Part shown: piece by piece, positions 16,333 through 25,300 of the stretch
Layout of the letters: the number at the start of each line of letters is the position of its first letter
Position numbering within the stretch: position 1 is the first letter of the stretch
Assembly (NCBI GenBank): GCA_947648905.1
Contig: CANSPP010000004.1
Coordinates: forward strand, 64,760 to 124,523
Source: an uncultured Clostridium sp.
Lineage (GTDB): Bacteria; Bacillota; Clostridia; TANB77; CAG-508
Direction of reading: 5' to 3'
DNA length: 59,764 nt
Notes under the pieces: generated by a model
Database searches by the model: none
The model's input: the letters and a program-made list of their open reading frames with translations, nothing else
What the model was told of the DNA's origin: nothing
Translations under genes and position numbers: made by a program

Positions 16333-16414
16333 GTTGATATTTTAATATTTAACAGTCAAGACCCGGATTGTTATGCCCCAGCTATGTTTTGACAAGAAAT
16401 ATTAAAATATCAAC
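16333..16414 (-). terminator. 18-bp inverted repeat enclosing a GC-rich structured loop
   Basis: GTTGATATTTTAATATTT (16333-16350) and its exact complement AAATATTAAAATATCAAC (16397-16414) enclose 46 bases. On the minus strand the stem is followed by CTTTTTA, so it acts as a terminator of the zinc-ribbon gene, which ends 8 bases earlier. Inside, GTCAA/TTGAC and CTGG/CCGG can form an inner stem. A plain terminator does not need such a loop; the loop is much more GC-rich than nearby intergenic DNA. Confidence 0.65.
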
Positions 16415-16422
16415 ATTCTAAA

Positions 16423-17034
16423 TTATTCAATATTTGATTCAATTTCCACTGTTTTTTCTAAATTTTCGTTTTCTTTTTCTGTATTTTCTCTATCGATTTC
16501 TACATCAGATTCAACTGCCACAGTTTCTTCTAAGTTATTTTTTACATCTTTTTCGTCTTTATTTTCAAAACCATTTTCTTCATTATTTTTATCTGCGTTT
16601 TTTTGTGTGTCAGAAACTTCCACTGTTTCTACCACTTCTACTTCTAATATTTCTGGCTCTTTTTTTGGTTCTTCTTGTTTTGCTCCACAATGTTTACAGA
16701 ACTTTGCTTCCTTTTCTATTTCTGTATAACATTTTTGACATTGTTTTTTATCTTTTAATTCTAAACATTCTTTTAGCAAGCTATCTATCTCATCACTTAG
16801 AACATCAATTTTAACACATTTTTCTTCGATTTCTTGCTCTGCATTTTCATCATTTTCTCTTATATGATTTTCGTATACTCTTTTTCCTATTTCTTCATAT
16901 ACTTCATTTATTTGTGTTTTTAATTCACCTATCTTAAGTTTTAGCTTTGTCTCTTTTGCTAGTTTTCCTGTTTTATCAGCTGTCATTTTATAGGCTTCTG
17001 AAGCTTTTTTTCCTAATTTATCAAAAAATTCCAT
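16423..17034 (-). CDS. Coiled-coil protein with a zinc ribbon
   Basis: Residues 1 to about 95 are a helical coiled coil (KKASEAYKMTADKTGKLAKE). Then follows CQKCYTEIEKEAKFCKHCG, a four-cysteine zinc ribbon (C-x2-C, C-x2-C), and an acidic, low-complexity tail with repeated TVEIES-like segments. Similar zinc-ribbon proteins with a coiled-coil N-terminus are frequent in Clostridia, but their role is unknown. No membrane segment is present. The gene is followed at once by an unusual long-stem hairpin (16333-16414) and then dtd. Confidence 0.75.
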   Translation of the reverse strand: MEFFDKLGKKASEAYKMTADKTGKLAKETKLKLKIGELKTQINEVYEEIGKRVYENHIRENDENAEQEIEEKCVKIDVLSDEIDSLLKECLELKDKKQCQKCYTEIEKEAKFCKHCGAKQEEPKKEPEILEVEVVETVEVSDTQKNADKNNEENGFENKDEKDVKNNLEETVAVESDVEIDRENTEKENENLEKTVEIESNIE

Positions 17035-17137
17035 ACTATATTTCCCTCTTTCCTATTTTATAGAATAAAAATATACTATTTCTATTTTATAAAAAAATGC
17101 ATTTTATTGTTCTTATTATTGTTAAATATTCTCAAAA

Positions 17138-18121
17138 TTATTCACTTTTTTTATCTCTTGTCATTAAATCTTTTACAGCTTCTTGTGGGTCTAAACCATT
17201 GTAAATAACATTATATACAGTTTCTATTATTGGCATATATGTATTTTTTTGTTTTCCTAATTCATAAGCTACATCAATATTGTCTATACTTTCAATTACC
17301 ATACCAACTTCTTTTCTTGCTTCTTCCAATGTTTTTCCTTGTCCTATTAATTTTCCTGCTCTTCTATTTCTGCTATGTTCACTAAGACAAGTTACTATTA
17401 AGTCTCCTAATCCACTTAAGCCATAAAATGTTTCTTTTTGTCCGCCTAATTCTACTCCTAGTCTTGCAATTTCTCCTAACCCTCTTGTTATTAAACCTGC
17501 AAAGCTGTTATCTCCTAATCCTATTCCTGCTGCAACTCCTGCACAAAAAGCTATTATATTTTTTAATGCTCCGCCAAGTTCTACTCCTTTTACGTCTTTT
17601 GATGTGTATATTCTCATTGTTTCTGACATAAATGTTTCTTGTACTAAATCTATTACTTCATCTTCTTTTGATGCCATTACTAGTACTGTTGGAACTGCAA
17701 TTGATACTTCTTCTGCATGGCTAGGTCCGCTTAGTGCTCCCACTCTTGCTGTTGGTAATTCGTCTAATATTACCTCGTCTAACGTTTTTAGTGTTTCTTT
17801 TTCAAATCCCTTTGAACATATTATAACTGGTTTATTTCCTACATATTGTTTATATTGCTTAAATGTTTCTCTTGTAAATTTTGAAGGTGTTACGTGTAAT
17901 ATGTAATCTGCATCTTTTATTACTTCTTCAAAATCGCAAAAACATTCTACATTTTCTGGTATTACTGCATTAGGTAAAAATTTACACTTTTTTTCTTCAT
18001 TTATTAGTCTTTTTTCTTCTTCATTAAACGACCACAATTTAACATTGTTTTTGTTATTTGCTAGATGTATTGCTAATGCAACTCCCCAGCTTCCGCTTCC
18101 AATAATTGCTATATTTCTCAT
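17138..18121 (-). CDS. gpsA: NAD(P)-dependent glycerol-3-phosphate dehydrogenase
   Basis: GpsA reduces dihydroxyacetone phosphate to sn-glycerol 3-phosphate, the backbone for phospholipids. The 327-residue protein has the Rossmann motif IAIIGSGSWGVALA at the start and the substrate and catalytic region VELGGALKNIIAFCAGVAAG, followed by the conserved LGDLIVTC and SRNRRAGKLIGQG. The start is ATG 18121, with AAGGAAGGAAT; the longer ORF would overlap the upstream gene. It lies downstream of plsY, which uses its product, so the cluster der-plsY-18126-gpsA couples glycerol phosphate supply to acylation. Confidence 0.95.
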   Translation of the reverse strand: MRNIAIIGSGSWGVALAIHLANNKNNVKLWSFNEEEKRLINEEKKCKFLPNAVIPENVECFCDFEEVIKDADYILHVTPSKFTRETFKQYKQYVGNKPVIICSKGFEKETLKTLDEVILDELPTARVGALSGPSHAEEVSIAVPTVLVMASKEDEVIDLVQETFMSETMRIYTSKDVKGVELGGALKNIIAFCAGVAAGIGLGDNSFAGLITRGLGEIARLGVELGGQKETFYGLSGLGDLIVTCLSEHSRNRRAGKLIGQGKTLEEARKEVGMVIESIDNIDVAYELGKQKNTYMPIIETVYNVIYNGLDPQEAVKDLMTRDKKSE

Positions 18122-18125
18122 ATTT

Positions 18126-18713
18126 CTAATTCCTTCCTTTAACATAGGCCATTCCACCTATCATAATAATAATTATTAATAATATTAGTAGTATTGTATT
18201 AAATGATACAATTCTTCTATCTGGTTGTTTTACTGTGTCTAGTTGATAGTTATATTCCATTTCACATTTTTTGTCTCTTATTTTGAAGCTATCTATATGT
18301 AAAATATAATCTTTTTGTGAATTTCTTATTCTGTATTTTATATCCATATCAATATAATCTTCTAGCACATCAAATTTATATATGCCATTTTCTCCGTTCA
18401 AAAGAATTTGTACATATTTTACTCCATTTTCTTCATATAGCTCATTTTGTACATTTTCTTTTTCTACATTAATTCCTGGAATCTGATTACTTTTTAAAGT
18501 ATTTGGACCATCATACTTTATATATACATCTGAGTTCATCTGCTCTATTGCATATAAAATATATTTTTCTGGTAATAAAATATATAAATCAAATTTTTCA
18601 TTTTCTTCATTATTAATTGTTTTAAATTCAAATTCTACTGTATCTACTGCATATACATATCCAAACATAAAAATAAAAATACTTGCTATTACTAATGTTA
18701 CTACCTTTTTCAT
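18126..18713 (-). CDS. Exported protein with C-terminal membrane anchor, unknown function
   Basis: An N-terminal signal peptide (MKKVVTLVIASIFIFMFGYVYA) is followed by an extracytoplasmic domain of about 145 residues rich in acidic and aromatic residues, and a C-terminal hydrophobic anchor (FNTILLILLIIIIMIGGMAYV) with a short basic tail. The architecture is type I membrane. No family was recognised. It is placed between plsY and gpsA, with short gaps (15 bases after plsY, 4 before the gpsA start), so it is cotranscribed with phospholipid genes. Confidence 0.7.
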   Translation of the reverse strand: MKKVVTLVIASIFIFMFGYVYAVDTVEFEFKTINNEENEKFDLYILLPEKYILYAIEQMNSDVYIKYDGPNTLKSNQIPGINVEKENVQNELYEENGVKYVQILLNGENGIYKFDVLEDYIDMDIKYRIRNSQKDYILHIDSFKIRDKKCEMEYNYQLDTVKQPDRRIVSFNTILLILLIIIIMIGGMAYVKGRN

Positions 18714-18728
18714 TTGTTATATACTCCT

Positions 18729-19370
18729 TTATTTTTTGAAACTTAATTTATTTTCTGTTCCATTTAAAATTCTTTTTATATTACTTCTATGATTATATAA
18801 CACGATGATTGCTAATATTACACTATAAATAAAATATACATTTCCGTTTTTTCCTTCTGATAAAACTGTGTAATTATCATTTATAAATAATGTTAACACT
18901 GGGAATAGTACAGCTGCTGCACAAGAACCTAATGATACCATTCTTGTAAGAGCCATTAGCACTAGTGCAAAAACTAAACAAATTAATCCTATTTGCCAGT
19001 TACTTAAAATTAGAACTCCTAATGATGTTGCAACTCCTTTTCCACCTTTAAATCCAAAGAATATTGGGAATGTATGTCCTACAACTACTGCTATTCCAGC
19101 TATTTGTACTAATAACTCTCTATCTAAATTTTGAATTATATTTCCTAAAATCATTGCAATTAAAATTGAAACAATTCCTTTTAGAATATCACACACAAGT
19201 GTTAATGCTGCAGCTTTTTTTCCAACACTTCTTAGCATATTTGTTGAACCTGCATTTCCACTACCTTTTTCTCTTATATCAAATCCTGCCATTTTTTTAC
19301 TTAGGATTACAGAAAAATTTATACTTCCTATTAAGTATGCTATTACTCCCATTATAATATATACAAACAT
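18729..19370 (-). CDS. plsY: Acyl-phosphate glycerol-3-phosphate acyltransferase
   Basis: PlsY transfers the acyl group from acyl phosphate to glycerol 3-phosphate in the membrane. The 213-residue protein starts with MGVIAYLIGSINFSVILSK-type helix 1, has the GSGNAGSTNMLRS motif (phosphate binding), GHTFPIFFGFKGGKGVATSLG (second conserved loop) and YNHRSNIKRILNGTENK near the end, with five to seven membrane helices. It starts one base before the end of der, and its product pathway matches gpsA downstream. Confidence 0.95.
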   Translation of the reverse strand: MFVYIIMGVIAYLIGSINFSVILSKKMAGFDIREKGSGNAGSTNMLRSVGKKAAALTLVCDILKGIVSILIAMILGNIIQNLDRELLVQIAGIAVVVGHTFPIFFGFKGGKGVATSLGVLILSNWQIGLICLVFALVLMALTRMVSLGSCAAAVLFPVLTLFINDNYTVLSEGKNGNVYFIYSVILAIIVLYNHRSNIKRILNGTENKLSFKK

Positions 19371-20714
19371 TTAAAATCCTCCTTTTTCAGCTTCTTTATC
19401 TGTTTTTTCTCTAGCAATTATTCTTACTGGTGTTCCTTCTAGACCAAATTCTTTTCTTATTTGATTTACTAGATATCTCTCATAAGAAAAATGGAATAAT
19501 TCTTTACTATTTACGAATATTACAAATGTTGGTGGCTTTGTTGAAGCCTGTGTTCCATAAAATATTTTTAATCTTTTCCCTTTATCTGTTGGTGGTTGAA
19601 CTATTGCAATTGCTTCATTTATTACTTGATTTAATACTGATGTTGATATTCTTAATGAATTTTGTTCTGCTACGTGATTTATTAAATCAAATAATTTATT
19701 AACTCTTTGACCTGTTTTTGCAGATATAAATATTATTGGTGCATATGATAAATATTTTAATTTTTCATATACTTCTTTTTTGTATTGTTCTAATGTTCCA
19801 GTCTCTTTTTCAACTGCGTCCCATTTATTTACAACTATTATTACACCTTTTCCAGCTTCGTGTGCCTCTCCTGCAATTTTCGCATCTTGGTCTGTTACGC
19901 CTTGTGTTGCATCTATCATCATTAAACACACATCTGCTCTTTCAACTGCCAATAAAGTTCTCATTATACTGAATTTTTCGATTGATTCTTTTACTTTGCT
20001 TTTTCTTCTTATTCCTGCTGTATCTATTAACACATATTTACCTGTTTCATTTTCAAACTTTGTATCTATTGCATCTCTAGTTGTTCCAGCAATATCACTT
20101 ACTATTGTTCTGTTTTCTCCTAGAATTTTGTTTATTAATGATGATTTTCCTACATTTGGTTTTCCTATTACTGCTACCTTTATCTCTGTATCTTCATCTT
20201 CATTTTCTGTTTTTGGTGGAAACCCTTCATATATCTCATCTAGAACATCACCTATTCCTAGTGCATTTGTTGCTGAAATTGGAAATGGCTCTCCTATTCC
20301 TAAATTATAAAATTCGTATATTTCTTCTCTATCCTTTTCAAAATTATCTGCTTTGTTGCATACTAAAACTATTTTTTTGCCTGATTTTTTTAGCATAAGA
20401 GCTATCTCTTGGTCAGCTGCTGTTACACCTTGTCTTATATCTGTTACAAATATTATTACATCTGCCATTGCTATTGCTAAATTTGCTTGTTCTCTCATTT
20501 GTGATAGTATTATATCTTCTGAATCTGGCTCTATTCCACCTGTATCTATTAGTGTAAAGTTTCTCCCTCTCCAGTTTGTTTCTGCATATATTCTATCTCT
20601 TGTTACTCCTGGTGTATCTTGTACTATTGATATTCTTGTTCCTGCTAAATAATTAAAAAAGGTTGATTTTCCTACATTTGGCTTTCCTATAATTGCTACT
20701 ATTGGTTTTGACAT
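19371..20714 (-). CDS. der: Ribosome-associated GTPase Der (EngA)
   Basis: Der is an essential tandem GTPase needed for 50S ribosomal subunit assembly. The 447-residue protein has two G domains, with P-loops GKPNVGKSTFFNYL (residues 7-20) and GKPNVGKSSLINKIL (about 185-199), NKAD and NKWD guanine motifs, and a C-terminal KH-like domain (PPTDKGKRLKIFYGTQAS). No in-frame CGG occurs. It is the first gene of the der-plsY-gpsA set; its promoter region lies in 20715-20870. Confidence 0.95.
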   Translation of the reverse strand: MSKPIVAIIGKPNVGKSTFFNYLAGTRISIVQDTPGVTRDRIYAETNWRGRNFTLIDTGGIEPDSEDIILSQMREQANLAIAMADVIIFVTDIRQGVTAADQEIALMLKKSGKKIVLVCNKADNFEKDREEIYEFYNLGIGEPFPISATNALGIGDVLDEIYEGFPPKTENEDEDTEIKVAVIGKPNVGKSSLINKILGENRTIVSDIAGTTRDAIDTKFENETGKYVLIDTAGIRRKSKVKESIEKFSIMRTLLAVERADVCLMMIDATQGVTDQDAKIAGEAHEAGKGVIIVVNKWDAVEKETGTLEQYKKEVYEKLKYLSYAPIIFISAKTGQRVNKLFDLINHVAEQNSLRISTSVLNQVINEAIAIVQPPTDKGKRLKIFYGTQASTKPPTFVIFVNSKELFHFSYERYLVNQIRKEFGLEGTPVRIIAREKTDKEAEKGGF

Positions 20715-20839
20715 TTATCTCTTTTCCTTTCTTTTTTTGATGTGTACAGTATATCATATTGAGCAAAAAAAGTCTATATTTTACTTAATTAAACAAGTTT
20801 TTAATTGATTATCAATTTTATAAATGTCTTAAAAAATAC

Positions 20840-20868
20840 TTGCATAAACTATAATCATATGTTATAAT
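20840..20868 (+). promoter_or_regulatory. Promoter of the small RNA
   Basis: TTGCAT (20840-20845), 17-base spacer, TATAAT (20863-20868). Transcription should start near 20875. No ORF of size follows on this strand. Confidence 0.75.
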
Positions 20869-20874
20869 GAATTT

Positions 20875-20946
20875 AGCTTATAAGTGATGTAACTAGTCAT
20901 TAAGCAAGTACCAGTATGTGGGGTAACGACTACATACTCTTTTTTA
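20875..20946 (+). ncRNA. Predicted antisense-type small RNA (about 72 nt)
   Basis: The segment has its own promoter (20840-20868) and a terminator whose stem GTATGTGG/CTACATAC (20914-20937) is followed by TCTTTTTT. Its 5' part contains TGTAACTAGTCATT (20888-20901), an exact copy of plus-strand sequence 21082-21095, which is the complement of the start codon region of the convergent 31-codon gene. Its terminator loop GGUAACGA contains GUAACGA, complementary to UCGUUAC in the terminator loop of that mRNA. These two pairings suggest an antisense regulator that blocks translation of the small mRNA. Confidence 0.65.
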
Positions 20947-20950
20947 TGCA

Positions 20951-20987
20951 AAAAAATAAAGTGGGGTTATGTAACGATTCCCCCCAC
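20951..20987 (-). terminator. Terminator of the 31-codon gene
   Basis: On the minus strand GTGGGG and CCCCAC pair around GGAATCGTTACATAA, followed by TTTATTTTTTT. The loop sequence UCGUUAC is complementary to the loop of the convergent small RNA terminator. Confidence 0.75.
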
Positions 20988-20998
20988 CTCGATAAAGA

Positions 20999-21094
20999 TT
21001 ACTCTTTATCTATTTTGTTCTGCAATGATTGTATTTCTGCATTTAGTTTTTCAATTTCTTGCATTAACAACCATATCAAACTGTAACTAGTCAT
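20999..21094 (-). CDS. 31-residue small protein under predicted antisense control
   Basis: ATG 21094 follows a strong AAAGGAGG. The protein starts MTSYSLIWLLMQEIEKLNAE and ends IQSLQNKIDKE: a short hydrophobic start then a heptad-like helix. It has its own promoter (TTTACA, 17, TATAAT at 21146-21174) and terminator (20951-20987). A small RNA encoded convergently (20875-20946) is complementary to its start region. The layout resembles type I toxin-antitoxin loci of the par/Fst kind, but the peptide is less hydrophobic than known Fst toxins, so toxicity is not assumed. It is too short for most gene finders. Confidence 0.6.
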   Translation of the reverse strand: MTSYSLIWLLMQEIEKLNAEIQSLQNKIDKE

Positions 21095-21145
21095 TTGTAC
21101 AAATACCTCCTTTCATTAGCTTTACCTAATTACTCAGGCTTTTTT

Positions 21146-21174
21146 ATTATATCTTATTTTAACTATAATGTAAA
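21146..21174 (-). promoter_or_regulatory. Promoter of the 31-codon gene
   Basis: Minus strand TTTACA (21174-21169), 17-base spacer, TATAAT (21151-21146). The predicted leader has a small hairpin, ATTAG/CTAAT, just before the ribosome site. Confidence 0.75.
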
Positions 21175-21243
21175 TAATTATTATAAGGTTTTTGTGTTTT
21201 TGAAAAAATATTACATTTTTGTTACATTTTTGTTACAAAAGTG

Positions 21244-21272
21244 TTGACATTTGTAATATTTTGTTCTATACT
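21244..21272 (+). promoter_or_regulatory. Strong promoter of the 54-residue gene
   Basis: TTGACA (21244-21249), 17-base spacer, TATACT (21267-21272). Directly upstream are two tandem copies of TTACATTTTTG (21211-21232), and AATATTAC (21207-21214) with GTAATATT (21253-21260) forms an inverted repeat across the -35, a possible operator. Confidence 0.75.
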
Positions 21273-21347
21273 TAATTTATAAGAGATGAAATTTTTATTA
21301 CAAAAGCTTAAATTTTTAATTTACACAAGACTAAGGAGTTGATTAAT

Positions 21348-21512
21348 ATGAATACTAAGGAATATGTACCAGTGCCAAATAGTTTAGCACTAACAGTAAG
21401 AAAAGATCATAAATTAATGGTTATAAAAAGAGCTTCAAGAGCTACATTTCGTATCTCTGTAAAAACTTTATTATATTTAGCTTTATTAACCGTTGTAAAT
21501 GTATTTGTTTAG
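21348..21512 (+). CDS. 54-residue protein with C-terminal membrane segment, unknown
   Basis: ATG 21348 follows AAGGAG at good spacing. The protein begins MNTKEYVPVPNSLALTVRKD, has a basic middle (MVIKRASRATFRISVK) and ends in a hydrophobic helix (TLLYLALLTVVNVFV). It has a near-consensus promoter and a strong terminator at 21541-21567, so it forms a separate, probably well-expressed unit. No family was recognised; it lies next to the antisense-regulated small gene but is transcribed in the other direction. Confidence 0.65.
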   Translation: MNTKEYVPVPNSLALTVRKDHKLMVIKRASRATFRISVKTLLYLALLTVVNVFV

Positions 21513-21540
21513 AATTTAATAAAAAGATATATATAACAAA

Positions 21541-21567
21541 AAAGAAAGATTTTTAAAATCTTTCTTT
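21541..21567. terminator. Bidirectional terminator
   Basis: AAAGAAAGATTTT and AAAATCTTTCTTT form a near-perfect stem with A and T runs on the two sides, between the 54-residue gene and the convergent exported-protein gene. Confidence 0.85.
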
Positions 21568-21577
21568 TTTTGTTATA

Positions 21578-22234
21578 TTATTTTGTACTTAAACCTGTAA
21601 TTACACTATCAATTCCTGGATAGACTAAATCTCTTAATTCTTCATTAACTTGTATTTTCCATTTTTCTTCCATTTTATTTAGTGTTATTTTCTTTATTTC
21701 TGTTTTTGTTGCTGTCTCTTCTTTAAGAGATTTTTCTAATTTTTGTAGTAATAGTTCATTTGTAATTTCCTTTTGTACAGATTTTGAAACTACAATTTCT
21801 TTCATCCACCTTGTTATTACATATTTAAAGTCTTTGTTTTTTACTTCTACAACTGCTGTCGCTGTATCTTCTTCTACTTCTATGTTTTCAATTTTCCATT
21901 CGATGTTTTTGAATAATTCTTTTTCTACATTTGTTACTTCTTTGTTATCTCTACTAGTAAAAACGTCATCTATACTACAAAGTAATTCTCCATAGTCTGC
22001 GTATTTGTTTGCTTCTTCTTCATTGCTGTCTTTAATCGCTATAAAAAAGTTATTTGCTATTTCTTCAATTTTTCTTTTATCGTTTGAAGCTAAAAGACTA
22101 ATTGATACTCCCACTATGATACAAAGTAATAGTATAAAACTTATTGTTACATTTTTTAATTTAGTGCTACGTTGTTCTTTTCTTTTTGTAGTCCTTTTTC
22201 TTCCTTCATGCCTATCTACTGCATGTTTTCCCAT
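21578..22234 (-). CDS. Membrane-anchored protein, unknown function
   Basis: The 218-residue protein has a very basic start (GKHAVDRHEGRKRTTKRKEQ), one membrane helix (VTISFILLLCIIVGVSISLLA), and an extracytoplasmic domain of about 160 residues with a DUF4878/NTF2-like feel: a helix (IEEIANNFFIAIKDSNEEEANKYAD) followed by alternating strands. Such domains often sit next to surface-protein loci. It is downstream of the giant surface protein, but a terminator (22264-22292) lies between them. No function is assigned. Confidence 0.65.
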   Translation of the reverse strand: MGKHAVDRHEGRKRTTKRKEQRSTKLKNVTISFILLLCIIVGVSISLLASNDKRKIEEIANNFFIAIKDSNEEEANKYADYGELLCSIDDVFTSRDNKEVTNVEKELFKNIEWKIENIEVEEDTATAVVEVKNKDFKYVITRWMKEIVVSKSVQKEITNELLLQKLEKSLKEETATKTEIKKITLNKMEEKWKIQVNEELRDLVYPGIDSVITGLSTK

Positions 22235-22263
22235 TTTGTTTCCTCCTGCTTTATAATTTAAAA

Positions 22264-22292
22264 TAGAAAGAGTAGGTTTGGTACTCTTTCTA
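22264..22292 (-). terminator. Terminator of the surface-protein operon
   Basis: TAGAAAGAGT and ACTCTTTCTA pair on the minus strand, followed by TTTTAAA, about 30 bases after the stop of the giant gene. Confidence 0.7.
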
Positions 22293-22323
22293 TCTTTCTA
22301 CTACGTAATGCTTGCAAATATTA

Positions 22324-25300
22324 TTATTCATTTACACTAGAAGTTGTATTGTCTGTTTCATTATCTTGATTGTTTTTGATAGTTTCTTCTGTTGTAGTAT
22401 TTGTAGTTTCTACTGGTTTTTCTGTTGTTGTAGTAGCGTTTTCTTTGTTTTTAATTTCTTCGTTGTCATTTTCTTTGTTGTCTGTACTTGGTTTTGTGTT
22501 TTCAGTTTCTACTACTGTGTCGTTTGGTGTTTCTGTTGCTACTGGTTTGCTGTCTTCTTTTACTGGTGTTGTTTTTGCTTGTTCAGCTTTTTCTATTTTT
22601 TGTTCATATTCTGCTATGTCTTCGTCTGTTTCTGCTTCTTCTGTTGCATCCATTACTAATGACATTAATCTAGCTGATTTCATTCTTGTAGTAGTATTTT
22701 GTGGGTCTACAAATCTTATTGTTATTTTTTCGCTTGCTGCTATATTGCTGTCTTTCATATATTGTGTTAGGTTGAATGTTATTGTTCCGTCTTCGTTTAT
22801 TGTTACTAATGGTGTTGTTGTTTCATCTTCATTAGTTGTTGTTAATTCAGTAAATTCTTTCCAAGAATATGTTGCTTTTGGTGTTGATGTTCCTTTTGTA
22901 TATGTTCCTGTGTAAATTTCTACATTTTGACCAACTTCAAATCCATTTTCTATATGCATATTTCCTTCTGTTGTTTGTATTTCTATTGGCTCTCCATCTG
23001 CTTCTGATACTACTGAATTGTAGATATCTTCAAATGCTTTATTTAACTCTGAACTATTGGCTGTTTCGTGATAATATTTCTTAACTATTTTTCCATTTTC
23101 ATCAACAATTGTATCTGTAGCCATAGCTTCCATAAAGTTTTTAACATTATTTCCTGATAATCCAAATCCTATTGTGTATAATTTAACCTTTTTATCTTTT
23201 ATCCATCCAGCTGATTCTATTGCTTCTTCAGCTGATTTTTGATTATATGTCCAACCATCTCCTGATTGTTTTGTTTTGCCAGTTTGATTATCTACATAGT
23301 ATCCTGGCCATCCATCCGTCATTAATATTACACTAGTATTAGTATCATTAGCATTTACATATTTATTAGCCTCAGTTAATGCTCCATCTATATTAGTTCC
23401 TGCTGCTGTTCCTAAATTTTTAATAGAATTATATGCTGTATTTTTATCTTTTGTCCAAGTACGTGTTATCGATACTCTTTCATTATAAGTAATAATCATA
23501 ACCTCATTATTATTTTCTAAGAAAGTAGTTAAGAAACTATTAACTGCTGATTTTAATGATGCTATTTTTGTAGTTCCATTTATACTATCTTTCATACTTG
23601 CTGAAAAATCAAGTACTAAAATTACTCTTTGTGGTACAGGTTCTGTAATGGTTGTTGAACTTGTTGGTATTACTTGTGGTTTAGCTTCGATATCACTTTG
23701 TGTTGTTTCTGTTGGTATATCCTTTTCGTCGTCTTTATCATAATAAGCTGTATTTGTTACTTTTTCTCCAGCATAAGCTGTTGCTTTTACTGTAAATGTT
23801 ATTGTTGCTGTTTCATTTTCTCCTAATGTTACTTCTTTTCCAGCTACTAACTCATCTACTGTTAATCTAGTAACATCGCTTCCTTGTGTTAATGTTATAT
23901 TTCCAACTAATTCAGAGTTTGTAGGTACTGTATCTTTTAAAGTAACTGTTCCTTCTGCATTTCCAGAATTTGTTGCTTCTATTTTATAAGTAATTGTATC
24001 TCCATATTGTACTTTTGTTCCTGCTGTCATTTCGTCATCGTCTTTGTTATATTGTTTCTTTGTTACATTGATTTCTGGTCTTACAAATGTATTTGTTATT
24101 GTTGTTGTGTTTCCTGTTGTCTCATATGTTACTTTGTAATCTCCATTTTTGTCATTATTTTCAAATGGTGTTACAGTTTCGTTTTCTAGGTCTATACTTA
24201 TTTCTTTTACTGAGTAATCAATTTCTTTATTGTTTGCATCATATTTGTTTAATTCTTCCCAAGTATAAGTCCAATTGTTTTCTGCATTCAATGTTGCTGT
24301 TTCTGTTGTTGCATTTGTACCTGCATATAATTGAACATCTACACTTTCAGGTGTGTTTGTAGTATTTGCCCATACTTTGTTAACTGTTACTTCTGTGATT
24401 TCTGTTGAATCTGTTACTACTATTGTAACTTTTTCACTGTCTTCACCATTTACAGTTGCTATATTGTCTACATTGTATAAATCTATTTTTGTTTCAGCTT
24501 TAGGTCTAATTACTGCATCAATATGATATCCGTCACTTTCTGTTTTTAATACATAACATACTATCATTTGAGTTTCAGGATCAAATGTTATACCTTTAGC
24601 TTTTGCTTTTGAGTCGTTTTTAATGTTTTCAGCTATTGTATTTAAATCTGTTCCGTCTACAATGTATTGGAATATTTGGTAGTTTAATGTTGAATATTCT
24701 TCAACTGTTGTTGGAGTTACTGTCGTTCCAACTTTTATTGCATTTGCATCTGTTGTTTGTACATTATTTCCTGATAAATTCTTTGCTGTAAGATTTACTT
24801 TTGCTACACATCCTGTATAGTCTTTTGTATCAGTATAATGATTATCTTGGTCATTTTCTAGAATTTTTCCATCTAGTTTTATGAATAATTTTGCTGCTGC
24901 TTCTTGTTTTCCTGTTGTAATATCTCCATTATTTGTTTTCCACCAAGTTGTTCCTGTTGTTATGCTACTTACTGGTGTTCCAGCTATTGCTGAACTTGTT
25001 ACTGTTGCTTTAATATATAATGTTTTTGTTTCTTTTGCTTCTAATGTTGTATTCCATGTAATTGTTTTTGTATTTTTGTTGTAGTTAATTGTTTCACTTG
25101 ATTCGTTTGCATATGCTAATCCATCTGCTAAAGTATCTGTTACTGTTACTGTGTCAGCTACTTCTCCATTATTTGTTACTGTAATTGCATACCATACAGC
25201 ATCTCCAACTTTATATGTTGTGCTTTCTAATGCTTCAGTTGATAAGATTGTGTATGCACCATTTTTATATTCAGCAACATGTTTTTCTATTGATATATTT

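Noticed and set aside
16333..16414. A known riboswitch in the loop of the long hairpin
   Set aside because: I could not match the loop to a preQ1, FMN, glycine or other class core; it is reported only as unexplained structure.
20875..21094. Calling the 31-residue peptide a toxin
   Set aside because: The RNA layout resembles par/Fst, but the peptide lacks a clear membrane helix; function is left open.
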